Origin: FEN-1322 sp041663425
Lineage (GTDB): Bacteria; Omnitrophota; Gorgyraeia; 2-01-FULL-45-10
DNA: 56,798 bases
Direction: 5' to 3'
Assembly (NCBI GenBank): GCA_041663425.1
Contig: JBAYMS010000006.1
Location: 1-56,798 of the forward strand
Position numbers and translations under genes: made by a program. The notes below the pieces were generated by a model. The model was given only the letters and a program-made list of their open reading frames with translations, had not been told where the DNA came from and ran no database searches. Positions 36,027 through 44,005 of the stretch are shown here, one piece after another. Numbering within the stretch: position 1 is the stretch's first letter; each line of letters starts with the position of its first letter.

Positions 36027-36035
36027 AAGGAGGTG
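36027..36035 (+). promoter_or_regulatory. Full-length Shine-Dalgarno site before a TTG start
   Basis: AAGGAGGTG (36027-36035) is fully complementary to the 3' end of 16S rRNA and lies 6 bases before TTG 36042. It decides the start of the third PEP-CTERM gene and would compensate for the weak start codon. Confidence 0.85.
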
Positions 36036-36041
36036 AAATAA

Positions 36042-36689
36042 TTGAAGAAGATAATCGTGTTAGTAGCTGCAGTGCTGATTATGTCAGCTGGCAGTGCGTT
36101 TGCAGTTCCTGTAATCGATGGAAGCATGGGTGTCGGAGAATGGACATCAGGATTGCTTATAAGCGCAGCGGATGTTAATGAATCTGGGATTCCAGATGCA
36201 TATGATATCAGCAGCCTAAAGATTCTATCGGCACGAAGCGGAGGAGCAAGCGATGGGTTGTATATGATGTGGGAGCTTTATGGAACCCCGACATTTGTAA
36301 CGTTGGATCCCATAAAAAAGATGCCCGTAGTATACTTAACCGCTTTAGACATGAACCAGGATGGGGATTACGAGGATGCGGATGATAGAATAATAGAATA
36401 CCGCGCAACTGGTTTGGTCATTACTGACGGAACCGGTGCAGTAGTTTCTGGATCAGCGTTTGCTGCCATGGGTTCGGTCGTAGAGTTCTATATTCCAACC
36501 GGGATGGTATCTAGCACACCAGACACTAGCTTTGCTGGTTTTATATTGCTAGATAATGGTGGTAACCCAGAGGATGATCAGCTTCCGGATGACGGAACAT
36601 TTAAAACGCCGGAACCTGGAAGCGTAGCGCTTCTTGGAATAGGCTTGATCGGGTTAGTCGGCAAGCTTAGAAGGAAGTTCACGGCATAG
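36042..36689 (+). CDS. PEP-CTERM surface protein 3
   Basis: 215 residues from a TTG start. Signal peptide (1-21, cleavage near AFA-VP), a mature part beginning VIDGSMGVGEWTSG with an Asp-rich MNQDGDYEDADD loop that could bind Ca2+, and a C-terminal signal TPEPGSVALLGIGLIGLVGK followed by LRRKFTA. The N-terminal pattern (DG..GVGEW) resembles CBM9-like or choice-of-anchor surface proteins. It is separated by 48 bases from gene 2 and is probably on the same transcript. A predicted exosortase substrate. Confidence 0.87.
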   Translation: MKKIIVLVAAVLIMSAGSAFAVPVIDGSMGVGEWTSGLLISAADVNESGIPDAYDISSLKILSARSGGASDGLYMMWELYGTPTFVTLDPIKKMPVVYLTALDMNQDGDYEDADDRIIEYRATGLVITDGTGAVVSGSAFAAMGSVVEFYIPTGMVSSTPDTSFAGFILLDNGGNPEDDQLPDDGTFKTPEPGSVALLGIGLIGLVGKLRRKFTA

Positions 36690-36693
36690 TCTT

Positions 36694-36777
36694 TACCGTA
36701 TTTATACGGTAGAGGCTTTGCTTGAACCAGTAAGCATGCTTATGTGGGGCGAGCATAAAGCCTAAAGTTTTATGCTC
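36694..36777 (+). repeat. Three consecutive palindromes after the PEP-CTERM genes
   Basis: TACCGTA/TACGGTA (36694-36711), the perfect palindrome TAAGCATGCTTA (36731-36742), and GAGCATAAA/TTTATGCTC (36751-36777). None is followed by a T-run. They could form an ordered RNA 3' end or protein-binding sites. Confidence 0.5.
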
Positions 36778-36837
36778 CCTCACCGTAATTATTATATTTT
36801 ATTAAACTCGGGAGATGGATGGAGTGTAATGTTTTTG

Positions 36838-36877
36838 AAAGGGGTAAGTATAGCTTCGAGATATTTACCCCTTTTTT
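36838..36877 (+). terminator. Rho-independent terminator
   Basis: AAAGGGGTAA (36838-36847) pairs with TTACCCCTTT (36865-36874), and six T run from 36872 to 36877. It closes the PEP-CTERM transcription unit. Confidence 0.9.
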
Positions 36878-36878
36878 C

Positions 36879-36906
36879 TTTACAAACAGTTAATTCACTA
36901 TATAAT
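36879..36906 (+). promoter_or_regulatory. Sigma-70 type promoter
   Basis: TTTACA (36879-36884), 16 bases, TATAAT (36901-36906). The start of transcription should fall about 4 bases before the ATG at 36917, so this message too may be leaderless. Confidence 0.65.
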
Positions 36907-36916
36907 ATTAGGACAT

Positions 36917-37771
36917 ATGAAATATAATATTAAGACAAATTGGGTCAAAACTTTTGAACTGATCTTGCAAAATCGGATCGTTTTAGCCCCTTTTATAATT
37001 ATAGGACTTATAGAGTGCTTGGTTCTTGAGCTTGCCTATTTTTCTGCCAGGGCACCGCTTTCCGGATTATTCGGTCCTATCATAAAAAAATTCTTCGGTG
37101 AAGCGTATCTTCATTATCCTGCAAGTATTTCAATTCTTCCGAAGTTATTTTATTATGGCCAGACTTTTGTTTATGTATTCATCAGCGTATTCCTTGCCGC
37201 TGTAGCCGTCCAAATATTTGTAAATATTCGCGCAGGCCTTCCGGTGATAGTGAAAGCTATAGTGAAAAATACGGCCAAAAGATATCTCACTTTTGTCGGT
37301 TATGGCCTGATATATGTGACATTAATGGCGGTTTTGGAAAAAGCGGAGAGCGTTGTTTTCTTTAAAGGCATGAGATTTATATCGCGTCACATGTTTAAAA
37401 TATCTCCCGGGCTCTATTCGGCAGGGACGGTAAGCCTGTTATTCGTTACATTTGTTTTTATTCAGACTCTTTTCATATCAACGATACCTCTTATTATTCT
37501 TGATAAAAAATCACTTCTTAAAGCTATTGCAGGCAGTGTGGTGAAGAGCGTTATGAATTTCATAAAAGTATTTTGTCTGATACTTGTTCCGCTGTCTTTT
37601 TATCTTCCGTCTCTTATAATGAGTTCATTTCTGTCTCCCATAATGGACAAGACGTTTCCGGAAGTAGGATTCTATATAACACTTCTTACTATAGTTACGG
37701 CGGTATTTGTCGATTGCTTTATATTGATGGTCATGACCCAATTTTTGCTGGATACAAAAAAGGCTAAATGA
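36917..37771 (+). CDS. Multi-span membrane protein of unknown function
   Basis: 284 residues with six predicted membrane helices in two groups (about 18-40, 72-100, 120-140, 170-195, 210-235 and 250-275) and a basic C-terminus. The layout resembles small DUF-type membrane proteins of the glycerophosphoryl-diesterase-membrane-domain kind, but I do not recognise a family. It has its own promoter, no ribosome site, and overlaps the TPR gene by ATGA, so the two proteins likely work together. Confidence 0.6.
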   Translation: MKYNIKTNWVKTFELILQNRIVLAPFIIIGLIECLVLELAYFSARAPLSGLFGPIIKKFFGEAYLHYPASISILPKLFYYGQTFVYVFISVFLAAVAVQIFVNIRAGLPVIVKAIVKNTAKRYLTFVGYGLIYVTLMAVLEKAESVVFFKGMRFISRHMFKISPGLYSAGTVSLLFVTFVFIQTLFISTIPLIILDKKSLLKAIAGSVVKSVMNFIKVFCLILVPLSFYLPSLIMSSFLSPIMDKTFPEVGFYITLLTIVTAVFVDCFILMVMTQFLLDTKKAK

Positions 37772-38622
37772 AAAAGATAATAGTAGCTTTAACGGTAATT
37801 CTTATAGCGGTATATGCGACCCTGGCATTTTTAGGTTCGGGTGGTGAGTATGCCTCAGAAAAGCTCCTCTATAAGATAATGAAGGGTGCGTCAGCCATCT
37901 CGCTAAATCCGGATGCTGCTCCGCCGGCTCAGCTTGCCGCCGTAGAGCGTGACCTCAAAACACTGATCAGTAAATATCCGGGCACAAGATCTGCCAAGAT
38001 CGCGCATATAGCCTTGATGGAATTTTACGTTGCTAATAAAAAATATAGTGAAGCTGCTGCCTTCGCAGCAACAATAGAAAAGACCTATGCCGCCGATGCC
38101 GAACTGCTGAGCACTGCCCAATTTTTACTCGGGACAGCTTACGAGAAGCAGGGGAGCTGGAGTAAGGCTTTGGCTGAATTTAAAATACTGGAAGAAAAAT
38201 ATCCACATACGCAGCTTGGAATGCAGATCCCTATATATATAGGAAAGTATTATGAGGCCAAGGGGAAGGATGCTGAGGCCAGGAGCGCTTATAAAGAAGC
38301 GGTTAATTTTTATAGCAATATGGAAAAAGAGTATTCAAATAAAGTTTTGGGGTATACCGCATCTGTCTTATTGATCCAGTCGTATCTGAACATGAATGAT
38401 TATGAAGCCGCTGGAAATATGGTGGACAAAACGCTGCACAAGTATGCGTCCAGGCTGTCATTTATGCAGCTTTTACCATATGTTGAAAATATATACATAA
38501 AAAAATTGAATCAGCCTGAAAAAGCAATCGAGCTCTATAAATATGTTATGGATAAAATAAAAGATCCTCGGATGATAAAGTTGCTTAACAAAAAAATCGA
38601 GGAAATAAAGGCTAAAAAGTAA
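37768..38622 (+). CDS. Tetratricopeptide-repeat protein, exported
   Basis: 284 residues: signal anchor (about 4-22), then TPR-like helix pairs (LKTLISKYPGTRSAKIAHIA, then AEFKILEEKYPHTQLGMQI, then a block ending EKAIELYKYVMDKI). The spacing of Tyr/Pro at repeat ends resembles YbgF/BamD-like periplasmic TPR proteins that hold envelope complexes together. It is coupled to the membrane protein just upstream. Partner unknown. Confidence 0.75.
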   Translation: MKKIIVALTVILIAVYATLAFLGSGGEYASEKLLYKIMKGASAISLNPDAAPPAQLAAVERDLKTLISKYPGTRSAKIAHIALMEFYVANKKYSEAAAFAATIEKTYAADAELLSTAQFLLGTAYEKQGSWSKALAEFKILEEKYPHTQLGMQIPIYIGKYYEAKGKDAEARSAYKEAVNFYSNMEKEYSNKVLGYTASVLLIQSYLNMNDYEAAGNMVDKTLHKYASRLSFMQLLPYVENIYIKKLNQPEKAIELYKYVMDKIKDPRMIKLLNKKIEEIKAKK

Positions 38623-38675
38623 AAACATTAGTATTTAAAAAAGTTAGATAAAGGATTTGGCAAAAACATAATAAT

Positions 38676-38990
38676 ATGATAACATTAGACAAGCAAGATA
38701 AAGGTGTGAGGACTCGCAAGATTAGGGGTCGGGCGACGAAGTATAAGAAATTAGCGACAATGGGCGAGATCAGCAAAGGAATAATAAATGAATTATATAG
38801 CCCCATCGACGCAACCAATCGCTTCATAAACCTGGCTTTACAGTCAATAGGTGAAAATCCTCAGGGTAGGCAGTTTCTTCTGGAATCTAAAGAAGGAATA
38901 AGAAAAACATCGCTTCTTCTGAATAAGCTGAATAATTACGCAAAGAAGATGGAAGAAGAAATACGTAAGATGCCCGATACCAGCAAATAA
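38676..38990 (+). CDS. Isolated HisKA-like (DHp) domain lacking the phospho-histidine
   Basis: 104 residues that end where a kinase ATPase domain would begin. Residues 25-95 follow the HisKA two-helix pattern: KLATMGEISKGIINELYSP, loop, then QFLLESKEGIRKTSLLLNKL. The H-box, normally HExxxP, reads Asn38-Glu-Leu-Tyr-Ser-Pro, and there is no histidine anywhere in the protein. No HATPase domain follows; the next gene, 31 bases on, is a sigma-54 activator. It may be a non-catalytic dimer partner for that activator or for a kinase elsewhere. A CATAAT box lies 3 bases before the ATG, with no good ribosome site. Confidence 0.6.
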   Translation: MITLDKQDKGVRTRKIRGRATKYKKLATMGEISKGIINELYSPIDATNRFINLALQSIGENPQGRQFLLESKEGIRKTSLLLNKLNNYAKKMEEEIRKMPDTSK

Positions 38991-39021
38991 GAATTTCAAC
39001 TTTATTTACCTGTGAGCGTAT

Positions 39022-40413
39022 ATGATAAAAACCGATATGACAAAATACCGGATCCTTGTTTTAAATAGCGATAAGTTGCTGCAGAAGTCTCTTTATGAGC
39101 TGCTGTCGCGTTCAGGCTATACAGTAGATATAACCGATTCAATAGACGAGTCTATCGCCTGTTTGGAAGAAAAATCCTACCACCTTGTGCTTACCGATAT
39201 CGACACCAATGAAGGTGTCGAGCTATTGAAGATAATAAAGGGCCAGTCATATCCTGCGGAAGTTCTTGTTTTGACGTCCTACGGCAATATTGATAATGCG
39301 CTGGATAGTGTGGAGATGGGCGCGTTTGATTATCTTGTAAAACCCGTCGAAGATGCAAAGGTTTTCTCTGCGATAGAAAAGGCTCTTGCAAACAAGGCGC
39401 CGGCAGAAGGCGAGCCGGTTATTCAGAAAATAAATCCTAAGGAAGAAACTTTCTACGGCCTTGTAGGTACGATGAAAGACATATATTCACTCATAGAAAG
39501 AATCTCAAATTCAAAAGCCACCATACTCCTGCGGGGCGAGAGCGGGACGGGTAAAAGGGTTATAGCTCGCGCAATACATCAGGCAGATAAGAAGCGCAGG
39601 GATAAGCCATTTATAGAAATGTCATGCGGTGCTCTTCCTCGAGAGATCATTGAAAGTGAGTTATTTGGTCATACGAAAGGCTCTTTCACTGGAGCTATAA
39701 ATGACCGTAAGGGCAGGTTTGAGCTTGCGCATGGCGGCACCATACTTCTTGATGATATAGATTCTTTCTCGCTCGACCTCCAAGTGAAGTTGTTAAGGGT
39801 GCTGCAGCAAAAAGAATTTGAAAGGGTGGGGGATCATAAAACGATGAAGGTAGATGTCCGTATAATCGCATCTACTAACCAGGACCTGGAGAAGATAGTC
39901 GCTGAAAAAAAGTTCAGGGAAGACCTTTATTATCGTCTCAATGTCATATCTATAAATATACCTCCCCTGAGAAAAAGGAAGCAGGATCTTGTGCTTTTGG
40001 TTAACCATTTTATAAATCTTTATGCTAAGGAAAATCATAAAAAGATGGATGGCGTATCCCAGGATGCTTTATCTTTGCTGACAAGCTATGATTGGCCGGG
40101 AAATATCCGAGAGCTCGAGAATATTATCGAGAGAGCGATAATACTCGATATAGATAACGTCATTAAGATGGACGACCTGCCGGAAATTATTACAAAGGCA
40201 GCAAGGCCTGCGGAGCCTGTTTTTGATGCTCAGAACCTGCAGGACACGTCCTCTCTCAGGGATGCGCTTAAAGACCCCGAGAAGGTTTATATATTAAAGA
40301 TACTAGAGGAAGTAGGCTGGAATAAAAAGAAAGCCGCCATAAAACTGGGCGTTAACAGAACGACTCTTTATAATAAATTACGTAAGTATAATCTTGTTCA
40401 GAATCAAAAATAA
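39022..40413 (+). CDS. NtrC-type sigma-54 activator with a degenerate receiver domain
   Basis: 463 residues. Receiver (8-120): phosphoacceptor Asp59 in LVLTDIDTNEG, Thr85 and Lys107 are present. However, the usual Asp-Asp acidic pair is Asn15-Ser16, and the MPGMDG loop is shortened. AAA+ domain (145-385): Walker A GESGTGK (172-178), sigma-54 contact loop GSFTGA (220-225), Walker B GGTILLDDID. C-terminal Fis-type HTH (about 425-460; KKKAAIKLGVNRTTLYNKL). It remodels RpoN polymerase, most simply at 8413 and 33679, like the PrsR regulators of exosortase systems. The receiver changes suggest control without classical phosphorylation. Confidence 0.93.
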   Translation: MIKTDMTKYRILVLNSDKLLQKSLYELLSRSGYTVDITDSIDESIACLEEKSYHLVLTDIDTNEGVELLKIIKGQSYPAEVLVLTSYGNIDNALDSVEMGAFDYLVKPVEDAKVFSAIEKALANKAPAEGEPVIQKINPKEETFYGLVGTMKDIYSLIERISNSKATILLRGESGTGKRVIARAIHQADKKRRDKPFIEMSCGALPREIIESELFGHTKGSFTGAINDRKGRFELAHGGTILLDDIDSFSLDLQVKLLRVLQQKEFERVGDHKTMKVDVRIIASTNQDLEKIVAEKKFREDLYYRLNVISINIPPLRKRKQDLVLLVNHFINLYAKENHKKMDGVSQDALSLLTSYDWPGNIRELENIIERAIILDIDNVIKMDDLPEIITKAARPAEPVFDAQNLQDTSSLRDALKDPEKVYILKILEEVGWNKKKAAIKLGVNRTTLYNKLRKYNLVQNQK

Positions 40414-40430
40414 AAGGCCTAATTTAATTA

Positions 40431-41477
40431 ATGTTATATAAGGATCTGAATCTTGCAGATCTAGTGAGCCTTGAAGATTGGCAGAAAATTCAGGATCAAT
40501 TCTCTGAGGCGCTGGAAGTAACGCTACGAACCGTATCCCCGGAAGGAAAATATCTCTCCGAAACGAGCCGGTCTAACCGGCTTTGCACTGAAATCCTTTC
40601 TAAAATAAATAATGAGCAGGAAAATTGCGGCAATTGCCTGATAGGCAAAGATGATACGCTGACAGCGCTTGATATAAAAAAGACAACAAGCTTTAAATGT
40701 TCGCTGGGGCTTGATGTTTTTGTTGTCCCGATAACGGCTGTTGGTAATAAAATCGTCGCTTATATAATATTGGGGCCTATAATCCTTAAGTCGCGAAAAT
40801 CAATATCCGAATATACTGAAGACGCGCAGAAAATTGGCATTAAATTAGAAGAGCTTATGGATGCTCTGATAGAGATCAATGTATTTTCCTACAATAAGAT
40901 CCAGACCATAATAAACCTCATCAAAGATACAACTTCATACATGGCTCAGACCGGGTATCATAAGAAACGGCTTGGAGAAATAGCGCCTGAAGTTGTGGAG
41001 CTGGATCCTATATTCTCCAGATATTATGAAGAAAAGATATTGAGTAGCCTTCTTGATTCCTGCACGCTTGCCTTAGGCGCGGATTCCGGTTCTGTCATGA
41101 CTATAGATAAGACCAACAGACTGCATATAAAAGTTGCCTCAAAACTCGATAAAAACATAGTGAAGCAGACGACCATGAGGATGGGGGAAGGCATAGCCGG
41201 CATAGCTGCTCAGACAGCCCAGGCTATAATCCTGCCAAAAGACGAAGATAAGAATAATCTGTCGCAAAAAATGAAAAGACGGGATATCCAATCTTCGATG
41301 ATCGTACCGTTTACTAAAGGGGATGCTCATGAGGTTTATGGGGTAATAAACCTTAATATAGCCAGAAAAGATGTGGATTTCTCCGAAAAGGATATATCTC
41401 TGGTAAAGGAGCTAGTTCATATGGCATCGATAGCGCTTTTCCCGCTGCATAAACAGATCGCTCCGGCCAAGCCCTAA
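40431..41477 (+). CDS. PocR-GAF sensor protein
   Basis: 348 residues. The N-terminal PocR domain (about 5-175) has LVSLEDWQKIQDQFSEALEV, a SRSNRLCTEIL segment and Cys residues in ENCGNCLIG and TSFKCSLGLDVF, typical ligand- or metal-binding positions. A GAF domain (about 200-340) follows with ADSGSVMTIDKTNRLHIKVA, MGEGIAGIAAQTAQ and SSMIVPFTKGD. There is no output domain, so it must act through another protein, most simply the sigma-54 activator encoded 17 bases upstream. Ligand unknown (redox signal or small carbon compound). Confidence 0.82.
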   Translation: MLYKDLNLADLVSLEDWQKIQDQFSEALEVTLRTVSPEGKYLSETSRSNRLCTEILSKINNEQENCGNCLIGKDDTLTALDIKKTTSFKCSLGLDVFVVPITAVGNKIVAYIILGPIILKSRKSISEYTEDAQKIGIKLEELMDALIEINVFSYNKIQTIINLIKDTTSYMAQTGYHKKRLGEIAPEVVELDPIFSRYYEEKILSSLLDSCTLALGADSGSVMTIDKTNRLHIKVASKLDKNIVKQTTMRMGEGIAGIAAQTAQAIILPKDEDKNNLSQKMKRRDIQSSMIVPFTKGDAHEVYGVINLNIARKDVDFSEKDISLVKELVHMASIALFPLHKQIAPAKP

Positions 41478-41838
41478 AATTTATACTTAAAAAAACGCCT
41501 GCCAAAAAGTAATCAATATTAAGAATATTCCTGTAGCAATAAAAGATAATTAGTGGGTGCCAAGCCTTTATAAACAACTGCCATATATACCATACAAAAC
41601 CCTCCAAGTCAATGTCCTATAATATATCTTATGTTAACTAGGTATATGGGTGAATATTGATATAACTTATTGAATGCCAATGATTTGTATAAATATACAC
41701 ACTTCCTGTGGATAATCTTTATTTCTGCGTTACCTATTTGTTATAGACTTGTATATCTTATAATAAATTCATACCTGCCCTTGCATTTACTGATTCTTAT
41801 GATATAATTATCTACATACTAACGAAAGGTTTGAAATC
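41478..41838. other. 361-base AT-rich intergenic region
   Basis: No convincing gene on either strand. It holds the glgC promoter at its right end and a single perfect DnaA-box 9-mer (41707-41715, as TGTGGATAA). Several TATAAT-like strings occur by AT-richness. No terminator hairpin is visible after the PocR-GAF gene. Confidence 0.6.
41781..41808 (+). promoter_or_regulatory. Promoter of glgC
   Basis: TTGCAT (41781-41786), 16 bases, TATAAT (41803-41808). The expected start is near 41815, giving a 24-base leader that contains the GAAAGG ribosome site. Confidence 0.6.
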
Positions 41839-43092
41839 ATGAAAAGAGTTATAGCTTTAATTTTAGGCGGCGGCCAAGGTAAACGTCTTTTTCCATTAAC
41901 AATGTACAGGTCTAAACCAGCAGTTCCAATAGGCGGCAAATATCGCCTTATTGACATTCCTATAAGTAATTGCCTGCATTCAGGCCTTAAAAACATCTAT
42001 GTTTTAACGCAGTTTAATTCCGAGTCTCTTAATAACCACATTAATAACACCTATCGTTTTGATTACTTTTCAAGGGCATTTGTCCGCATATTGGCTGCTG
42101 AACAGACGGTAGATAATACAAACTGGTTTCAAGGCACGGCTGATGCGGTCAGGCGCAATCTGCTTCATCTCGAGCTTAAAGGCGATGAGGAAATATTAAT
42201 ACTCTCAGGTGATCATCTTTACGATATGGATTATCGCGAATTAGTTAACTATCACAGAGAGAAAAAAGCTGACTTTACAGTTTCTGCGATACCTGTTTTA
42301 GAAAAAGAAGTCCGTGAATTCGGTATTCTCAGAATGTCCGGTGATGGCAGAATTTTGAGTTTCAAAGAGAAGCCAAAGACTAAGCCTGAATTGAAAGGTT
42401 ATAAATTTGCCTCCCCCAAAGCCTTCTTCAACCAGTCTGCCGCAAGCAGCTATTATCTTGCATCCATGGGTGTTTATGTATTTAATGCGGGAGCTTTAAT
42501 GAAGGCGCTTGCCGGAAATGATACTGATTTTGGTAAGGAGGTTATCCCCCATTCTATAAAAACTTTAAAAGGGGTCGGGTATATATTTAATGGCTATTGG
42601 AAAGATGTTGGAACTATAAGGTCTTTCTATGATGTAAACATGGGCATAGCAACCTCTAAAGCACAATTCTCGTTTTTCTATAATGGATCAGTCTTTACCA
42701 GGCCTCGGTTTCTGCCTTCCGCAAGAATATTTAGCTCCAGGATCGATAACTCGCTTATAAGTGAAGGATCTGTTATCCAAGATGCATCTGTGAGTAACTC
42801 TATGGTCGGGTTGAGGTCTATTATAGGAAAAGGCTGCCGTGTTTCCCGTGCGGTGCTCATGGGCGCTGATTACTTTGAAAGCCCGGAATCTAAAGATCTT
42901 TTACCTATAGGAATCGGAGACGGAACTGTTGTAGACAAGGCTATAGTAGACAAAAACGCACGCATAGGTAAAAATGTTACGATAAGAAACTCCAAAGGAC
43001 TGAAGAATTTTGATGGTGAAAATTACTTTATAAGAGATGGAATAGTGATAATACCAAAGAATGCCAGAATAAAGTCCGGAACTACTATATAA
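41839..43092 (+). CDS. glgC: Glucose-1-phosphate adenylyltransferase
   Basis: 417 residues. ILGGGQGKRLFPLTMYRSKP is the nucleotide-binding signature. GGKYRLIDIPISNCLHSG, WFQGTADAVR, LSGDHLYDMDY and REFGILRMSGDG are diagnostic of ADP-glucose pyrophosphorylase, and a left-handed beta-helix forms the C-terminus. It makes ADP-glucose, the committed step of glycogen synthesis. It has its own promoter. The ParA-CBM48 gene with a glycogen-binding domain is 3 kb away. Its end overlaps the convergent radical SAM gene by 8 bases. Confidence 0.96.
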   Translation: MKRVIALILGGGQGKRLFPLTMYRSKPAVPIGGKYRLIDIPISNCLHSGLKNIYVLTQFNSESLNNHINNTYRFDYFSRAFVRILAAEQTVDNTNWFQGTADAVRRNLLHLELKGDEEILILSGDHLYDMDYRELVNYHREKKADFTVSAIPVLEKEVREFGILRMSGDGRILSFKEKPKTKPELKGYKFASPKAFFNQSAASSYYLASMGVYVFNAGALMKALAGNDTDFGKEVIPHSIKTLKGVGYIFNGYWKDVGTIRSFYDVNMGIATSKAQFSFFYNGSVFTRPRFLPSARIFSSRIDNSLISEGSVIQDASVSNSMVGLRSIIGKGCRVSRAVLMGADYFESPESKDLLPIGIGDGTVVDKAIVDKNARIGKNVTIRNSKGLKNFDGENYFIRDGIVIIPKNARIKSGTTI

Positions 43093-44005
43093 TGGTTTGT
43101 TTGCAGTAAATCCCCTGATGGGTGCCTCGTTTTTTTAAGGTATCACCTATAAGGTTTATGGTTTCTATCTTATTTAATGCCCAGATAGGAGCTATGTGGT
43201 TTGATTTATCCCCCTCCCCCGTTAGCCTTTGTATGATTATATTAGGTGAAATATTTTCCAGGAAGTCGCATGCCAGTGCAACGTACTGAGCCTGTGACAT
43301 TACTTTTACATCCCCTTTTTTATATAGTTTTTCAATCGGACTTCCCTTGAGTATATGAAGAAGGTGGATTTTTACGGCGTTAACCTTAAGATTGCTGAGT
43401 GTTTGCGCTGTTTCGATCATATCCTTTTTTGTTTCGCCGGGAAGCCCGAGTATTACATGTGCGCATACGGGGATGTCGAATTCTCTTGATAGTTCCAAAG
43501 CCGCAAGAAAATCCTCAAAAGTATGGCCTCTGTTTATGCTCTCAAGCGTTTTGTTATGTATAGACTGCAGCCCGAACTCCAGCCAGACCTCATATTTATT
43601 TTTATATGAAGATATTAGTTTGATTTTATCCTTATCTACGGCATCGGGGCGTGTTCCTATTGTCAGGCCTACGATTTCATTGAAGTCTTTTATCTGGTCG
43701 TAAGTCTTTTTTAGCGTGTCTACCGGAGCGTATGTGCTTGTGAACGCCTGGAAATAAGCGATAAACTTGTCGGCCGATTTCATCTTTTTTAAATATGTGA
43801 TACGCGAGGCAAGTTGTGTTTTTATATCTTCGGCAGGCTTTGTATATGAAGATCTTGAGCCGTTGTCGTTACAGTAGAGACAGCCATTGTAGCCTTTGGT
43901 GCCGTCGCGATTAGGGCATGAAAATCCACCGTCCAGTCCTATGCGGTAAACTTTACCGCCGTACTTATCTTTAAGATACGAACTGTAGTCATTGTAAAGT
44001 TTCAT
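43085..44005 (-). CDS. YhcC-type radical SAM protein (TIGR01212 family)
   Basis: 306 residues. The 4Fe-4S motif is CPNRDGTKGYNGCLYC (spacing CX12CX2C within the family's N-terminal block), preceded by YGGKVYRIGLDGGFSC. QAFTSTYAPVDTLK, IGTRPDAVD, EFGLQSIHNKTLESINRGH and VHILLGLPG-like HVILGLPGETKKDM are further radical SAM/YhcC blocks. The reaction is not established. It overlaps mnmG by 4 bases, so the two are one transcript. Confidence 0.92.
   Translation of the reverse strand: MKLYNDYSSYLKDKYGGKVYRIGLDGGFSCPNRDGTKGYNGCLYCNDNGSRSSYTKPAEDIKTQLASRITYLKKMKSADKFIAYFQAFTSTYAPVDTLKKTYDQIKDFNEIVGLTIGTRPDAVDKDKIKLISSYKNKYEVWLEFGLQSIHNKTLESINRGHTFEDFLAALELSREFDIPVCAHVILGLPGETKKDMIETAQTLSNLKVNAVKIHLLHILKGSPIEKLYKKGDVKVMSQAQYVALACDFLENISPNIIIQRLTGEGDKSNHIAPIWALNKIETINLIGDTLKKRGTHQGIYCKQTII

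Noticed and set aside
36694..36780. Possible cyclic-di-GMP (GEMM) riboswitch after the PEP-CTERM genes
   Set aside because: The conserved GNRA tetraloop and receptor arrangement is missing and the region lies upstream of a terminator and a separate promoter; only simple palindromes are seen.
36829..36927. A 32-codon leader-peptide frame starting at an ATG near 36830
   Set aside because: It runs through the strong terminator at 36838-36877 and into the promoter and start of the next gene; no good ribosome site or coding character.
38676..38990. A truncated histidine-kinase pseudogene
   Set aside because: The frame is intact, the two-helix pattern is preserved over its whole length, and no kinase ATPase remnant follows in any frame before the regulator starts, so a dedicated small protein is more likely.
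41551..41566. A -24/-12-like string on the minus strand (TGGCACC near 41557)
   Set aside because: The -12 element is absent (AATTA instead of TTGCW) and no minus-strand gene lies downstream.
41707..41715. A perfect DnaA box in an AT-rich gap with mnmG (gidA) and a parA-type gene nearby, suggesting oriC
   Set aside because: Only one box is present there, another identical 9-mer occurs inside a gene at 6756-6764, and dnaA, dnaN, rpmH, rsmG and parB are all absent. The ParA is a CBM48 fusion, not a chromosomal partition gene.
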